Positions 24,000 through 36,954 of a DNA stretch of 64,000 bases are shown here, piece after piece (position 1 is the first letter of the stretch; each line of letters begins with the position of its first letter). This stretch comes from Alviniconcha marisindica (Eukaryota > Mollusca > Gastropoda > Provannidae). The DNA lies in contig JABMCL010000176.1 in the NCBI GenBank assembly GCA_018857735.1, positions 179,501-243,500 of the forward strand, given 5' to 3'. The notes under the pieces were generated by a model, which searched no databases, had not been told where the DNA came from, and saw only the letters and a list, made by a program, of their open reading frames with translations. A program made the position numbers and the translations under genes.

Positions 24000-24770
24000 T
24001 GTTGCCGGTAGGCCCAGACCTATCACCCCGTCTCTGTTGCCGGTAGGCCCAGACCTATCACCCCGTCTCTGCTGCCCGTCGGCCCAGACCTATCATCCCG
24101 TCTCTGCTGCCCGTCGGCCCAGACCTATCACCCCGTCTCTGTTGCCCGTCGGCCCAGACCTATCACCCCGTCTCTGCTGCCCGTCGGCCCAGACCTATCA
24201 CCCCGTCTCTGTTGCCGGTCGGCCCAGACCTATCACCGGGCTCTCAGTCCACTGTTGCCCGTCGACCGGGATCTTAGTCCACTGTTGCCCGTAGGCCCAG
24301 ACCTATCACCGGGCTCTCAGTCCACTGTTGCCCGTCGGCCGGGATCTTAGTCCACTGTTGCCCGTAGGCCGGGAATCCCTTAGTCCACTGTTGCCCGTAG
24401 GCCTAGACCTATCACCGGGCTCTCAGTCCACCTGGCGTATGGCCCGTCAGGCCCGGGGTCTTAGTCCACTGTTGCCCGGTAGGCCGGGATCTTAGTCCAC
24501 TGTTGCCGGTAGGCCTAGACCTATCACCGGGCTCTCAGTCCACTGTTGCCCGTAGGCCGGGATCTTAGTCCACTGTTGCTGGTAGGCCGGGGTCTTAGTC
24601 CACTGTTGCCCGTAGGCCCAGACCTATCACCGGGCTCTCAGTCCACTGTTGCCGGTAGGCCGGGGTCTTAGTCCACTGTTGCCCGTAGGCCCAGACCTAT
24701 CACCGGGCTCTCAGTCCACTGTTGCCGGTAGACCTAGACCTGTCATCAGGGTCTCATTCCACTGTTACAA
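24000..24770. repeat. Minisatellite family, GTTGCCCGTAGGCCCAGACC type
   Basis: Variant units of about 35-60 bp. The same family returns at 24820-25290 and 26125-26790. Confidence 0.93.
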
Positions 24771-25425
24771 TACAATACAATATAACTTTATTGCCAAGTG
24801 TGCAATACACTGATTGCAAGCGGAATGTTGCCGGTAGACCTAGACCTGTCATCAGGGTCTCTTCCACTGTTACAATACCATACATATAACTTTATTGCCA
24901 AGTGTCTATACACTGATTGCCAGTAGGGGGAATGTTGCCGGTAGGCCTAGACCTGTCACAGGGTCTCATTCCACTGTTACAATACAATACAATATAACTT
25001 TATTGCCAAGTGTCAATACACTGATTGCAAGAGGAATGTTGCCGGTAGACCTAGACCTATCATCAGGGTCTCATTCCACTGTTACAATACAATACAATAT
25101 AACTTTATTGCCAAGTGTCAATACACTGATTGCAAGAGGAATGTTGCCGGTAGACCTAGACCTGTCATCAGGGTCTCATTCCACTGTTACAATACAATAC
25201 AATATAACTTTATTGCCAAGTGTCAATACACTGATTGCAAGAGGAATGTTGCCGGTAGACCTAGACCTATCATCAGGGTCTCATTCCACTGTTACAATAC
25301 AATACAATATAACTTTATTGCCAAGTGTCAATACACTGATTGCAAGAGGAATGTTTTGTGGTGCCAAGTACACTCATCATACATTCACTCCAATCATAAA
25401 ACATTTAATTACTAGTGTAAGCTCG
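24770..25425. repeat. 105-bp composite repeat: minisatellite unit fused to a retroposon tail
   Basis: About five copies (AATGTTGCCGG at 24824, 24931, 25035, 25140, 25245). Each joins one unit of the neighbouring array to an AATAAAG-type retroposon tail. The last copy continues into more of the element (to about 25420), also seen near 9040-9110. Confidence 0.93.
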
Positions 25426-25439
25426 CCAATAGAACGTCA

Positions 25440-26120
25440 CTAGCCTGTTATACCCAGCCCCCCCCCCCACTCCTCCCCTCCGCTACCCCCACCCTCACCT
25501 CGAGCAACAACACAACACGTGCGTGCGGTTAGGGGAAACTACTCTGGACAAAGCCGGAGAGGAAGCAGACGGCATTCAAAGGCGAAATTTAAAAACAAAA
25601 AAAGAGCCTGTGTTTGGATACCCTGGTACCATGGATACAGTGCACGTTCTTCATCCGTGAGTAAAGGATTTTAATGAGTCGCTGCAAATAATAACAAAAC
25701 ACTAGAACTCAAACTTTAGGGTAAGACTACGTGCAAGTGCAGTTGACCCAGAGGTCATGTCAGAGACGGGGAAAACTATCGTTGTGTCAGGGTATCTAGG
25801 TCACATCATTTGCAAATCAAAAACTATAAAACGAAGTTAAATAAAAAAAAAATAAAACAACAACAACAACAAACTCTCACTTCCATACACGATCAGCAGC
25901 ATATGCCGCCCCCAAGCCTTTTGGCGCCCACTTCAGAGCGGTAAAACTGGCCCAACAATGAATAAATATAAAATGTTTATGTAAGATTAACAACCAGCAG
26001 GCAAAGTATCAAAATATAAACATTAAAACTGATTTGATCCCTTAAAAATAGATCCTCAAAATGGTGACAATAACAGATAGATGAATTATAATAGAGAACC
26101 ATGTAGGCCCGTTTACACTC
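25440..26120. other. Single-copy intergenic stretch
   Basis: No gene or element recognised. Confidence 0.5.
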
Positions 26121-26124
26121 AGCA

Positions 26125-26790
26125 GCCCTCGACCTGTCATCAGGGTCTCAGCCCACTGTTGCCGGTAGACCTAGTCCTGTCATCAGGGTCTCAGCCCACT
26201 GTTGCCGGTAGACCTCGTCCTGTCATCAGGGTCTCAGCCCACTGTTGCCGGTAGACCTCGACCTGTCATCAGGGTCTCAGCCCACTGTTGCCGGTAGACC
26301 TCGACCTGTCATCAGGGTCTCAGCCCACTGTTGCCGGTAGACCCAGACCAGTCATCAGGGTCTCAGCCCACTGTTGCCGGTAGACCCAGACCAGTCATCA
26401 GGGTCTCAGCCCACTGTTGCCGGTAGCCTCGACCTGTCATCAGGGTCTCAGCCCACTGTTGCCGGTAGACCCAGACCCGTCATCAGGGTCTCAGCCCACT
26501 GTTGCCGGTAGACCCAGACCCGTCCCTCAGGGTCTCAGCCCACTGTTGCCGGTAGACCCAGACCTGCCATCAGGGTCTCAGCCCACTGTTGCCGGTAGAC
26601 CTCGTCCTGTCATCAGGGTCTCAGCCCACTGTTGCGGTAGACCTCGTCCTGTCATCAGGGTCTCAGCCCACTGTTGCCGGTAGACCTCGTCCTGTCATCG
26701 GGGTCTCAGGCCACTGTTGCCGGTAGACCCAGACCTGTCATCAGGGTCTCAGGCCACTGTTGCTAGTAGACCCAGACCAAGACCCCGGTG
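26125..26790. repeat. About 43-bp minisatellite, CTGTTGCCGGTAGACCTCG type
   Basis: About 15 copies; same family as 24000-24770, separated by single-copy DNA. Confidence 0.95.
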
Positions 26791-27261
26791 TCACCCGCAG
26801 ACCCCACAATTGAACCCAGACAGTTGAGTGTGAAGACTTCACCTCATTTAATGCCGCTTTGTACGGTGCTTGCCAGTGCAGCAAACAGCCCGCTGCCTGT
26901 ATACCTGAAGCTGTTATGTCGACCGCTGCGCTGTTTTGCTGCGTGAATAGGGCTTGGGGCGGCTGCACTCAAATCATGAAGGCGAGCGGGGGGGCTTATA
27001 AAGGTGTGACAAATAAAAGCAGGCTAAAGTGCACCGGTAGATATAAAAGGTGTGTAGGTGTAGGTCTTAAACGGAATCGTGTAGCATTTTCGTCTGCCTC
27101 TTTTTTAACGTGAGTTTCGACTTCACCCTCCTAGCGGAAGAAGCGGGCCCTGTTGACGAGGATGAGATGGGCAGGAGAACAGGGCTTGTCGTCTGCAAAG
27201 CGTCTGTTGTGATTCTCAGCTTTTCACCGCCACTTTCCATCGGCCGTCCTGCCGACAGAGG

Positions 27262-27545
27262 GCCGAGCGATCACAGCGGGCAACCGTGTTGTGACTGCCG
27301 AGCGATCACAGCGGGCAACCGTGTTGTGACTGCCGAGCGATCACAGCGGGCAACCGTGTTGTGACTGCCGAGCGATCAAAGCGGGCAACCGTGTTGTGAC
27401 TGCCGAGCGATCACAGCGGGCAACCGTGTTGTGACTGCCGAGCGATCACAGCGGGCAACCGTGTTGTGACTGCCGAGCGATCACAGCGGGCAGCCGTGTT
27501 GTGACTGCCGAGCGATCACAGCGGGCAACCGTGTTGTGACTGCCG
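27262..27545. repeat. 35-bp CpG-rich minisatellite, eight copies
   Basis: GCCGAGCGATCACAGCGGGC units, nearly identical. Confidence 0.95.
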
Positions 27546-27609
27546 GCACTCTCGGCTGTCCAGACGATGCAGACTGGGTCTTAGCCAAGCTCCGAGCATC
27601 GGCCAATAC

Positions 27610-27780
27610 TCAGAGGCCAGGAGCTGTGTGAAAGTGGAGGTGGCCGTCCTGGGCTCCCCGTCCTAATAAGCCTTATGGTCTCTGTGGACGTAAAGCAACA
27701 CTGAACCATGCACACGCATTGGTCTCAGCTTGTCCATAATACGTCAACCCGACATCCGGGGACATTAAGCTCCACATCAT
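27610..27780 (+). mobile_element. SINE-like fragment with conserved tail
   Basis: Shares CTGTGTGAAAGTGGAGGTGG and the TAATAAGCCTTATGG...GTGGACGTAAAGC tail with 51655-51745 and, inverted, 47370-47470. Confidence 0.6.
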
Positions 27781-27904
27781 AATCATCATCGGCCAATAAC
27801 ATCCTTCCTCTGATCTAAGCCGCCTTTTCATTGGCTTCTTGGCCCTTCAATCGGTTTTCATGTTTATGAGAATGCTATACTTAAGGTTCTATTGCTTGAA
27901 ATGT

Positions 27905-28240
27905 ATGTAAATGTAGTTTTCGTCAAGTCGTTTGTACAGCGCAGTGAGTTTAACTCATGTTAGATAATGGCGCATTATGAGAACTGTGCATTATTTTATG
28001 AGAACTGTGCATTATTTTATGAGAACTGTGCATTATTATTATACCAAAGCCCTTCTGTCTGGAACCAGCTGTCACTGGCCATTAGACACGCTGACTCCTT
28101 TCAGTCTGTCATGTCAAGTCTTCCCTCAAATTCAAAACCTGTCTGTTCTCTGACTCGATGTTCAGTAGTTCCTCCCACAAACATTACTTTTTACGTCTTT
28201 CCCTCCTGTTCTTCCATCTCCATCACTAATGTGCTTTATA
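27905..28240 (+). mobile_element. LINE remnants: 3' tail, then reverse-transcriptase C-terminus fragment
   Basis: 27905-28000 matches the tail at 16405. 28040-28150 encodes SPSVWNQLSLAIRHADSFQS, resembling the C-terminal WNxLPxxIR pattern of CR1/L2-type LINEs. The order suggests two nested fragments. Confidence 0.45.
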
Positions 28241-28249
28241 TACGCATGC

Positions 28250-28270
28250 CGATGTGTGTGTGTGTGTGTG

Positions 28271-28317
<47 letters not shown>

Positions 28318-28670
28318 GTAACTTTGTTAAGAGTGTTTTGGTTTGTGATTGCTGAGTAGTGCTATCTGTTGAACGCTTTGGAAAAAAAGGCCATACACGC
28401 TTAGGGCCGCTTTATTGGAGAGTTAGGACCTGTAATTCTCATTGTTATTATCACTTGTGTGGCCGTTGTTCTGTTCCCTGTTACCTGGGCAACCACAGTC
28501 TCTTTCTTCTTCTTCTTCTTGTCTTTTCTTTTTCTTCATCTTCTTCTTCCGTTGTTCTGTTCCCTGTTACCTGGGCAACCACAGTCTCTTTCTTCTTCTT
28601 CTTTTTTTCTTTTCTTTTTCTTCATCTTCTTCTTCCGTTGTTCTGTTGTTGTTGTTGTTGTTGTTTTTTG
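28250..28670. repeat. (GT)n and CTT-rich duplicated region
   Basis: GT tract to 28320, then two copies of GTTCTGTTCCCTGTTACCTG followed by CTT runs. Confidence 0.85.
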
Positions 28671-28814
28671 CGGGTTGGCTGACGGAGTGCTTTATATTCG
28701 GGTGACCAACCAATGCTGCCAGTGCGGCTCGGGCTTTTTACCGTGGCACCGATGCTAAAGCAGGCGACTGAACACGGGTCTGTGGGAACACCGCAAGAGA
28801 GTCTGGATCAACGT

Positions 28815-29045
28815 TTAAATCGTTGACACTAGATGCCTCTCGCACGTGTACTTATTAAGTAATCGATAGTTCCAAATCGTTGACACTAGATGCCTCTCGC
28901 ACGTGTACTTATTAAGTAATCGATAGTTCCAAATCGTTGACACTAGATGCCTCTCGCACGTGTACTTATTAAGTAATCGATAGTTCCAAATCGTTGACAC
29001 TAGATGCCTCTCGCACGTGTACTTATTAAGTAATCGATAGTTCCC
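28815..29045. repeat. 57-bp tandem repeat, four near-identical copies
   Basis: Starts at 28819, 28876, 28933 and 28990 (ATCGTTGACACTAGATGCCT). Period divisible by three. Confidence 0.95.
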
Positions 29046-29547
29046 GAAGCGAATCCCTCAAATACAGGCAATAAACGCGGGCAGTGAAAAGCGGTGGTTT
29101 CCCCGGAATGTGAATCAACTGCCCCTCCACTTCTCAGCCCTTTATACAGCCCGTGGGCTGTCGACCATCTGCAATATTGTTGCACGTCTATTTCTGGAAA
29201 AATTCTAATTCCCGATTGATCAATCCAGCAATCGATCAAGTAGCCCAGTGAGTTCAGTCGCGGAAAAAGCGGGTGCTTAAGTTGCTCATAAACGGCCAGT
29301 CCAACCGCTTTGGACGTTTTCAATCGATACATGCTTGACCTTTTGCAACTCTTTGCCCATCTACTTGGTACAAATATTTTCCCTTTACTGCTCTGTGTTT
29401 CCTCAGTAGGCCCTACGCCCGCACGGCCAATTGGCGTTTGTTTGCACTGACCAGTAATGTCAACGGTGCCAGGCAGAGGGAGTCTACACCACTGAATTTA
29501 CCGTTGTTGTTTTCATTAACCAAATAAACGTCAGCCCCACAAAGCAA

Positions 29548-29595
29548 CCCGTCCCTAATAAGCCTTATGGTTTCTGTGGACGTTAAGCACCATGC
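29548..29595 (+). mobile_element. SINE tail fragment
   Basis: CCCTAATAAGCCTTATGG then GTGGACGTTAAGCACCATG, as in the full SINE copies. Confidence 0.75.
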
Positions 29596-29977
29596 TTACC
29601 CACAAAGCGGAGGTAGGCTACCACAAATTGGAGATTGTTTGGTGGCGAGAAGGGCTGGGGGCCTGGGGGCGGGTGTTGTGGGGGGGGGGGGGGGGAGGCC
29701 AATTTAGAGTTGTTTGCATTAATCAAATGTCAACTATGCGAAGCAGAGGCACCGAAGATCGGAGCCATAGTTTTTCAGCGGGGAGGGTTAGGTGGCAGAG
29801 GGAGTATACCTGGAATTCTTTACCACTATAACGGTAGGCCCATAGGCCCAATGAGGTGTAGAAGAAAAGGTTCCGATGTAAGCAGAAAGGGAAACAAATC
29901 AGCTTACGTCGGGTGCCTGTGGTGTCGGGGTACGGCACAACAATGGCGGGACGTTGAAAGGTTTCAAGCGACAAGCC

Positions 29978-30358
29978 CGGTGATCGCTCACAACACTGTC
30001 ATCGCACACAACACTGTCATCGCTCACAACACTGTCATCGCTCACAACACTGTCATCGCACACAACACTGTCATCGCACACAACACTGTCATCGCTCACA
30101 ACACTGTCATCGCTCACAACACTGTCATCGCTCACAACACTGTCATCGCTCACAACACTGTCATCGCACACAACACTGTCATCGCTCACAACACTGTCAT
30201 CGCTCACAACACTGTCATCGCTCACAACACTGTCATCGCTCACAACACTGTCATCGCTCACAACACTGTCATCGCTCACAACACTGTCATCGCTCACAAC
30301 ACTGTCATCGCTCACAACACTGTCATCGCTCACAACACTGTCATCGCTCACAACACTG
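29978..30358. repeat. 18-bp minisatellite, 21 copies
   Basis: ACACTGTCATCGCTCACA with a T/A variant at one site. The VIAHNT peptide frame is an artefact of a six-codon period. Confidence 0.97.
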
Positions 30359-30444
30359 ACGCTGAGGTTTCTACGTCGCCCCACTTGCAACACAACCCCG
30401 TTTCTTTGGGTTGTGCCGTTTCAGCACGCACAAGTCAAACACCA

Positions 30445-30845
<401 letters not shown>

Positions 30846-31204
30846 TGTGGAACAAACAGAGAGGTATGCAGAGAGAAAACCACTTCAAACAGAAACAATT
30901 TAAACATTGTGCAAATAACGTGTGAGTTTTGTTTTAGTTAAAGGGCATAAATAATTCTTCATTTCAACATACAACAACAGGGACGGAGTAAACAAAATTA
31001 ATATAAATCAAAATGCCATTTCTACTGGCTAAGTATAAAATAACATGTATCACAACGATCTGATTATAGGTTAACAGAAAGCTTGTATCTATGCTAAACG
31101 TACATCTTAATTGAATGCTAATTTTAGAACCAAGATCGACACATGGCTGTAACCTCGACATGACGACAGTGCAAATACAGTCAATACATTTATCTGGGTG
31201 TGTG

Positions 31205-31590
<386 letters not shown>

Positions 31591-31794
31591 CACATACATT
31601 TATCATTGGACGAATACCACTAGTGACAAGGGTAGTTATATAGTAATACAAAATTATCACAGACTGGCCGAGATCAACGCTTGCAATGACTGCTGAAACC
31701 GTTACCTCCGAATATACCCCGTTCACGACACTTTCTCCCAGTACAAATACAATAACAATAATGATCAATATGACCAACCACTGTGCACCAATAC

Positions 31795-32065
31795 TTGGGG
31801 GCGGGCGGGCGGATTATTGGGGGGGGGGGGGGGGGCAGGCAGAAGAGGTGAGTGAAGGGGGTGGAAGTGGAGGGTCGTGGGTGGGTGGGGGTGGGGAGCT
31901 GGTGGGGGGGGGGGGGGCGGAAGGTGGTGGAGGAAGCGAGATTGGGGGGAATTGTGTGTGGCAGGTGGAAGGGATTTGTGGGGGGGGGGGGGGGGGGGGC
32001 CGGTGGAGTGAGATGGGGGAGGGGGATAAAGGAGCGGGAGGGGGGGGGGGGCGAAGGAAGTAAGA
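31795..32065. repeat. G-rich low-complexity region
   Basis: G runs of up to about 20 with GTGGAAG spacers; quadruplex potential. Confidence 0.85.
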
Positions 32066-32654
32066 TGGTTAGGGTCGTTGGAAGCTGGTGAAATTGTGAT
32101 GGGGTTGAACGACGTCCCCGCGGTCAACAGGGGCGGACGGAAGAGCACAGTCCGGCGTCCTTCATTAGCAGCTGACTTTCTTCTTTCACGTTTATTTTTG
32201 TCGTTTATTTACCTGTTTAGTTCATTCGCGCACATCTCGTCTAATACCGCAGGAGTGTATGACGTCGACGCGATCTTGCCGTTAGTGCACACCAAGACTG
32301 CAGGCACGAGTCACTTCCTGCAGGCGCTAGGCTGCCCCCTATGATAACTGTCGTGCTGTACTGAAGTGCACTGAGCCTGTTCAGTTGCCGCCACACACAG
32401 GTTTGCCTTTTCCTTCTTCTTCTTTGCTTTTTGTTTTTTGTTTGTTTAAAGTTCCACACCGAATTTTCGTTTAGTTTCAGATCCACGTCCCTCGCAAAGA
32501 CGAGTCCTTTCTTGTTCCTCCAGATCAGTGTCTTTCCCCGAGAACTACTTATTTGTTTTCAGTTCCGTGTCCCCGGCACACAGAAGTGATCAGAATGCCA
32601 TTCTGTCGATAGTATGGCAGAGAATTTTTTCCAATCCCCACACATCAACACATG

Positions 32655-33620
32655 CCGTCCTAACTGCCGTGCGCAAACACGTGCATTGTTGGTCGCTAAC
32701 TGCCCTAACTGCCGTGCATAGACACGTGCATTGTTCGTCGCTAACTGACCGTTCTGCCGTGCATAGACACGTGCATTGTTCGTCGCTAACTGACCGTTCT
32801 GCCGTGCATAGACATGTGCATTGTTCGTCGCTAACTGACCTAACTGCTGTGCACAGACACGTGCATTGTTCGTCGCTAACTGACCGTTCTGCCGTGCATA
32901 GACATGTGCATTGTTCGTCGCTAACTGCCCTAACTGCTGTGCACAGACACGTGCATTGTTCGTCGCTAACTGACCGTTCTGCCGTGCATAGACATGTGCA
33001 TTGTTCGTCGCTAACTGCCGTGTACAGACACGTGCATTGTTCGTCGCTAACTGACCTAACTGCCGTCCATAGACACGTGCATTGTTCGTCGCTAACTGAC
33101 CTAACTGCCGTCCATAGACACGTGCATTGTTCGTCGCTAACTGACCTAACTGCCGTGTACAGACACGTGCATTGTTCGTCGCTAACTGACCGTTACTGCA
33201 CGTGCTACGACATCGCATAGACACGTGCATTGTTCGTCGCTAACTGACCTAACTGCCGTGCATAGACACGTGCATTGTTCGTCGCTAACTGACCTTCTGC
33301 CGTGCATAGACACGTGCATTGTTCGTCGCTAACTGACCGTTCTGCCGTGCATAGACACGTGCATTGTTCGTCGCTAACTGACCGTTCTGCCGTGCATAGA
33401 CACGTGCATTGTTCGTCGTTAACTGACCTAACTGCCGTGCATAGACACGTGCATTGTTCGTCGCTAACTGACCTAACTGCCGTCCATAGACACGTGCATT
33501 GTTCGTCGCTAACTGACCTAACTGCCGTGCATAGACACGTGCATTGTTCGTCGCTAACTGACCTAACTGCCGTGCACAGACACGTGCATTGTTCGTCGCT
33601 AACTGCCCTAACTGCCGTGG
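32655..33620. repeat. 36-40-bp CpG-rich minisatellite
   Basis: About 25 copies with ACACGTGCATTGTTCGTCGC. Frames are open on both strands through it; not taken as coding. Confidence 0.95.
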
Positions 33621-33944
33621 CCAGAACCTCCCCCTTGCCGATAAATCCCACAAGAGTTCCTCGATCGCCTCTCAGCTTCCAGATCTTGGGGTCGGATTCC
33701 GCTGCTGATACGCGAGCCGTTTCGGCCGTTTGGCTGAAGACATACAATCAGCACTGACCGATCTCAAACGGATGTGTCAGCATGGCCGTACGGCTGAAAC
33801 GGCTCAGAACATCACTTTCAGCCTGACCGTTCCAAACGCAGCATGCTGTATTCCGAACGGAAAGGAAGTAGCTAATAGAACGGCATCATGGCCGCATGTG
33901 GTTGGGACGGTCCTCTCCAGCAGCACGGCCGAAACTGCTCGTGT

Positions 33945-34390
33945 ATCAGGGCCTTTAGCTACAGGGTAGACACGACCGACTTTAAACTGCCCGTGTATGA
34001 GGGCCTTTAGCTACAGGGTAGACACGACCGACTTTAAACTGCCCGTGTATGAGGGCCTTTAGCTGCAGGATAGACACGACAGACTTTAAACTGCCCGTGT
34101 CTCAGGGCCTTTAGCTACAGGGTAGACACGACCGACTTTAAACTGCCCGTGTATGACGGCCTTTAGCGGGTAGACACGACCGACTTTAAACTGCCCGTGT
34201 ATGAGGGCCTTTAGCTACAGGGTAGACACGACCGACTTTAAACTGCCCGTGTATGACGGCCTTTAGCGGGTAGACACGACCGACTTTAAACTGCCCGTGT
34301 ATGAGGGCCTTTAGCTACAGGGTAGACACGACCGACTTTAAACTGCCCGTGTATCAGTGCCTTTAGCGGGTAGACACGACAGACTTAGTC
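33945..34390. repeat. 44-54-bp minisatellite
   Basis: About nine copies with GTAGACACGACCGACTTTAA. A shorter variant lacks the CTACAG segment. Confidence 0.95.
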
Positions 34391-34689
34391 CTTAGGACAC
34401 GGAGGAGGCTGAGCGTATGGAATGGCGTTACGCACTCTGGTCGCAGTGTGGCGCCAGGCGGGCGGAGAGCGGGTGTGCACTTTGGGGAGCGGCAATGGAC
34501 GGTCGAGAAACATGAGCACTGACTGCTCACGGGATAAACAGGCACCGTTCGGTTGTTCAACAGGCTGCTTTCATATCAGTGCTTGGCTGTATTTAGTACA
34601 TAACTGTGTAGCTACCACTTATTGCATAGAGTCCCTTGCAGGGGTGGAGGTAGCAGGCGTGGAGGGGGGGGGGGGGGGAGTGAGAGTCC

Positions 34690-35110
34690 GAGGCTGCTAG
34701 AGCTGCAAGCACTGTGTGTACCCTGTTGGATACAATGGTCTGTTCGCCGACATCACCCTATCGCCACAGTTTGGGGGGTGGGGAACCCTGTGTCTGCCCC
34801 CAGAACAACGAACACTGTACAACTATTTCCTGTCTGATACATACAGTGGTCTCTTCGTCGTCATCATCTCTCTAACACACACTGACTCTTTCTACACGGG
34901 CAACATGACCATCGTCTGTCAGCCGCAGGAACAAGGAACATTGTATATTCCATGCCTGATGCACACAACGTTCTGTTCACCGCCAGCATCCCTTCGCACG
35001 GGTAAGTCGACCATCATCTGCCAACAGCAAGGACAAGAAACATTGTATAATCCGTGCCTGACACACACAACGTTCTGGTCACCGCCAGCATCCCACTAGC
35101 ACAAGCCTGG
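34690..35110. repeat. Diverged tandem repeats of about 110-120 bp
   Basis: Three or four copies around GACCATCATCTGCCAACAGC and CACACAACGTTCTG. They share GACCATCATCTG with the adjacent 30-bp array, which may derive from them. Confidence 0.75.
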
Positions 35111-35124
35111 TCCAATACATGGAG

Positions 35125-35570
35125 GCTGACCATCATCTGTGGGCGGCGTGACGAGCTGACCATCATCTGTGGGCGGTGTGAGGGGTTGACCATCATCAGT
35201 GGGCGGTGTGAGGAACTGAACATCATCTGTGGGCGGTGTGAGGAACTGAACATCATCTGTGGGCGGTGTGAGGAACTGACCATCATCTGTGGGCGGCGTG
35301 ACGAGCTGACCATCATCTGTGGGCGGCGTGACGAGCTGACCATCATCTGTGGGCGGTGTGAGGGGCTGACCATCATCTGTGGGCGGTGTGAGGGGCTGAC
35401 CATCATCTGTGGGCGGTGTGAGGGGTTGACCATCATCTGTGGGCGGTGTGAGGAACTGACCATCATCTGTGGGCGGTGTGAGGGGTTGACCATCATCTGT
35501 GGGCGGTGTGAGGAACTGACCATCATCTGTGGGCGGTGTGAGGAACTGACCATCATCTGTGGGCGGCGTG
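35125..35570. repeat. 30-bp minisatellite, about 15 copies, at the 3' edge of the RVTF-motif ORF
   Basis: CTGACCATCATCTGTGGGCG units. The stop codon of the ORF lies in the first unit. Confidence 0.97.
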
Positions 35571-36950
35571 CGGGGCGGGCTTGGCGGTGAGCGGGGCGGC
35601 GGGCTGCGAGGTGTCCCACATGGGCGTGATGCAGGGCGAGTCGTGCAGCGTGCTCTGTAGGTTGCCGTTGGCCATCTGCCATGCGTAGTAACGTCTCCGT
35701 CGGCTGGGGCTGCTCGGCGGCGCGCTGCTGACCCGCTCCCGGGGCACGGGCGGTCCGCTGAGGGGCGTGGCTGACGGCACCAGGGGTTTGAACCGCGACT
35801 CCTCCAGGCCCCCCGCCGCCAGGTCGTGCGCGGGGTCGCCGGGGAAGATGAAGCCGTCGAGCGTGTAGACGGTGGACTTGGACAGCGACATGTGCTGCAA
35901 GGCCCGCGACGATTGCAGCAGGGCGCTGTCGTCGGCCCCCAAGCGAGGCAGAGAGAGGCTGTCCCTGGCTCCGCCCAGTCCGTTCACCGGCTTCACGCTC
36001 GGCTTGGCCCCGGGCCACGACGTCTCACCGTTCGCCTTGCCGCTGTTCGAGCCCTTCACGTCCTTGGCCTTGCGGGAGGCGGTGGAGGAGGAGGAGGGGG
36101 AGGACTTCCGCTTGTCACTGCCGTCCGTCCGCCGGTGTGCCACCCGCTTCTTCTTGGCCGGCTTCCCGCTGCTGCTGCTGCTGCTGCCGCCGCCTTTGTG
36201 CAGCGAGTCGGACACGGCGCCGTGCTTGTGCACCGACCGCACGGTCTGCGAGGTGATGACGGTGTCCAGCGTGGGCGTGATCTTCTTCACCTTCTTCTCC
36301 ACGCGCACCACGGACGGCGGCTTAGTCTTGGGCGGCGGCGCGGCTTTACCGGGGGTCGGAGACGTCGCTCCAGACGCCGCCGCCGAGGCTGCCGCCCGCT
36401 GCTTGAGATGGGCGTGGGCGGCGGCCATGGACACGCCGGTGATGTGGGAGACGAGCGACACGACCTTGCTGGCGGGCGAGGCGGCCAGCTCGTACGACCC
36501 TTTGGCCGCCGTGCCGCCCGGCGCGCTGCTCCACGAGATGGGCGCTCGTTCGGGACGCAGGCGGGGCCCCGGTGGCGCGGCGGTGACGGTGGGGACGGGG
36601 GCGGAGGGCGACGTCCTGCCGGCCAGCGCCGCGCCCTTGTCTCTGCTGCCGCCAGCCGGCCCCGCCTCCTCCCCGTCCTCGGAGTCGCTGTCGCTGTCGT
36701 CGTCGCTGTCCGAACTGCCGGAGTCGTCTTCCTCGTCCGACTCCTCCTCGTCCGAGGACGATCGGGAGCTGGAGCGGGGCGGGATCTCGCGAATGTTGAC
36801 GAGGTTGCTGTCTCTGAAGGTGACGCGCTTTTTGGGCTTGTTGCCCTTGAAGAGAATGCCGTGGGGCAGGGGGCTGGTGATGGTCACGGCCGCGCTGTCG
36901 GCGTCGGCGGCTGCGGCGTCCGGGAGGTTGGCGTGGCTGTCTGGAGCCAT
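35553..36950 (-). CDS. Unassigned GC-rich ORF with RVTF motif and acidic Ser-rich tract
   Basis: A single open frame of about 465 residues read from the ATG at 36950 (MAPDSHANLPDAAAAD). The frame is open 30 codons further up, but that part translates a local 30-bp repeat, so I prefer the inner ATG. Residues 38-45 read NKPKKRVTF, a match to the RVxF docking pattern of protein phosphatase 1, followed by LVNIREIPPRS and a Ser/Asp/Glu-rich tract (about 60-95). There are basic patches (KKVKKI, KPAKKKRVAHRR), poly-Ser runs, and a less biased C-terminus with STVYTLDGFIFPGD and RRRRYYAWQMANGN. It looks largely disordered and possibly nuclear. GC and CpG content are far above the neighbourhood. The stop is at the edge of a 15-copy 30-bp array. 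I do not recognise the family; the PP1 link is only a motif match. Confidence 0.6.
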   Translation of the reverse strand: MAPDSHANLPDAAAADADSAAVTITSPLPHGILFKGNKPKKRVTFRDSNLVNIREIPPRSSSRSSSDEEESDEEDDSGSSDSDDDSDSDSEDGEEAGPAGGSRDKGAALAGRTSPSAPVPTVTAAPPGPRLRPERAPISWSSAPGGTAAKGSYELAASPASKVVSLVSHITGVSMAAAHAHLKQRAAASAAASGATSPTPGKAAPPPKTKPPSVVRVEKKVKKITPTLDTVITSQTVRSVHKHGAVSDSLHKGGGSSSSSSGKPAKKKRVAHRRTDGSDKRKSSPSSSSTASRKAKDVKGSNSGKANGETSWPGAKPSVKPVNGLGGARDSLSLPRLGADDSALLQSSRALQHMSLSKSTVYTLDGFIFPGDPAHDLAAGGLEESRFKPLVPSATPLSGPPVPRERVSSAPPSSPSRRRRYYAWQMANGNLQSTLHDSPCITPMWDTSQPAAPLTAKPAPHAAHR

Positions 36951-36954
36951 GCTG

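Noticed and set aside
29000..29332. 110-codon minus-strand frame
   Set aside because: Protein-like composition, but no recognised family and one end lies in the 57-bp repeat; insufficient support.
32528..33757. Long frames on both strands over the RHVHCSSL/QLATNNARVY repeats
   Set aside because: Both strands open over the same minisatellite; no splice or homology support.
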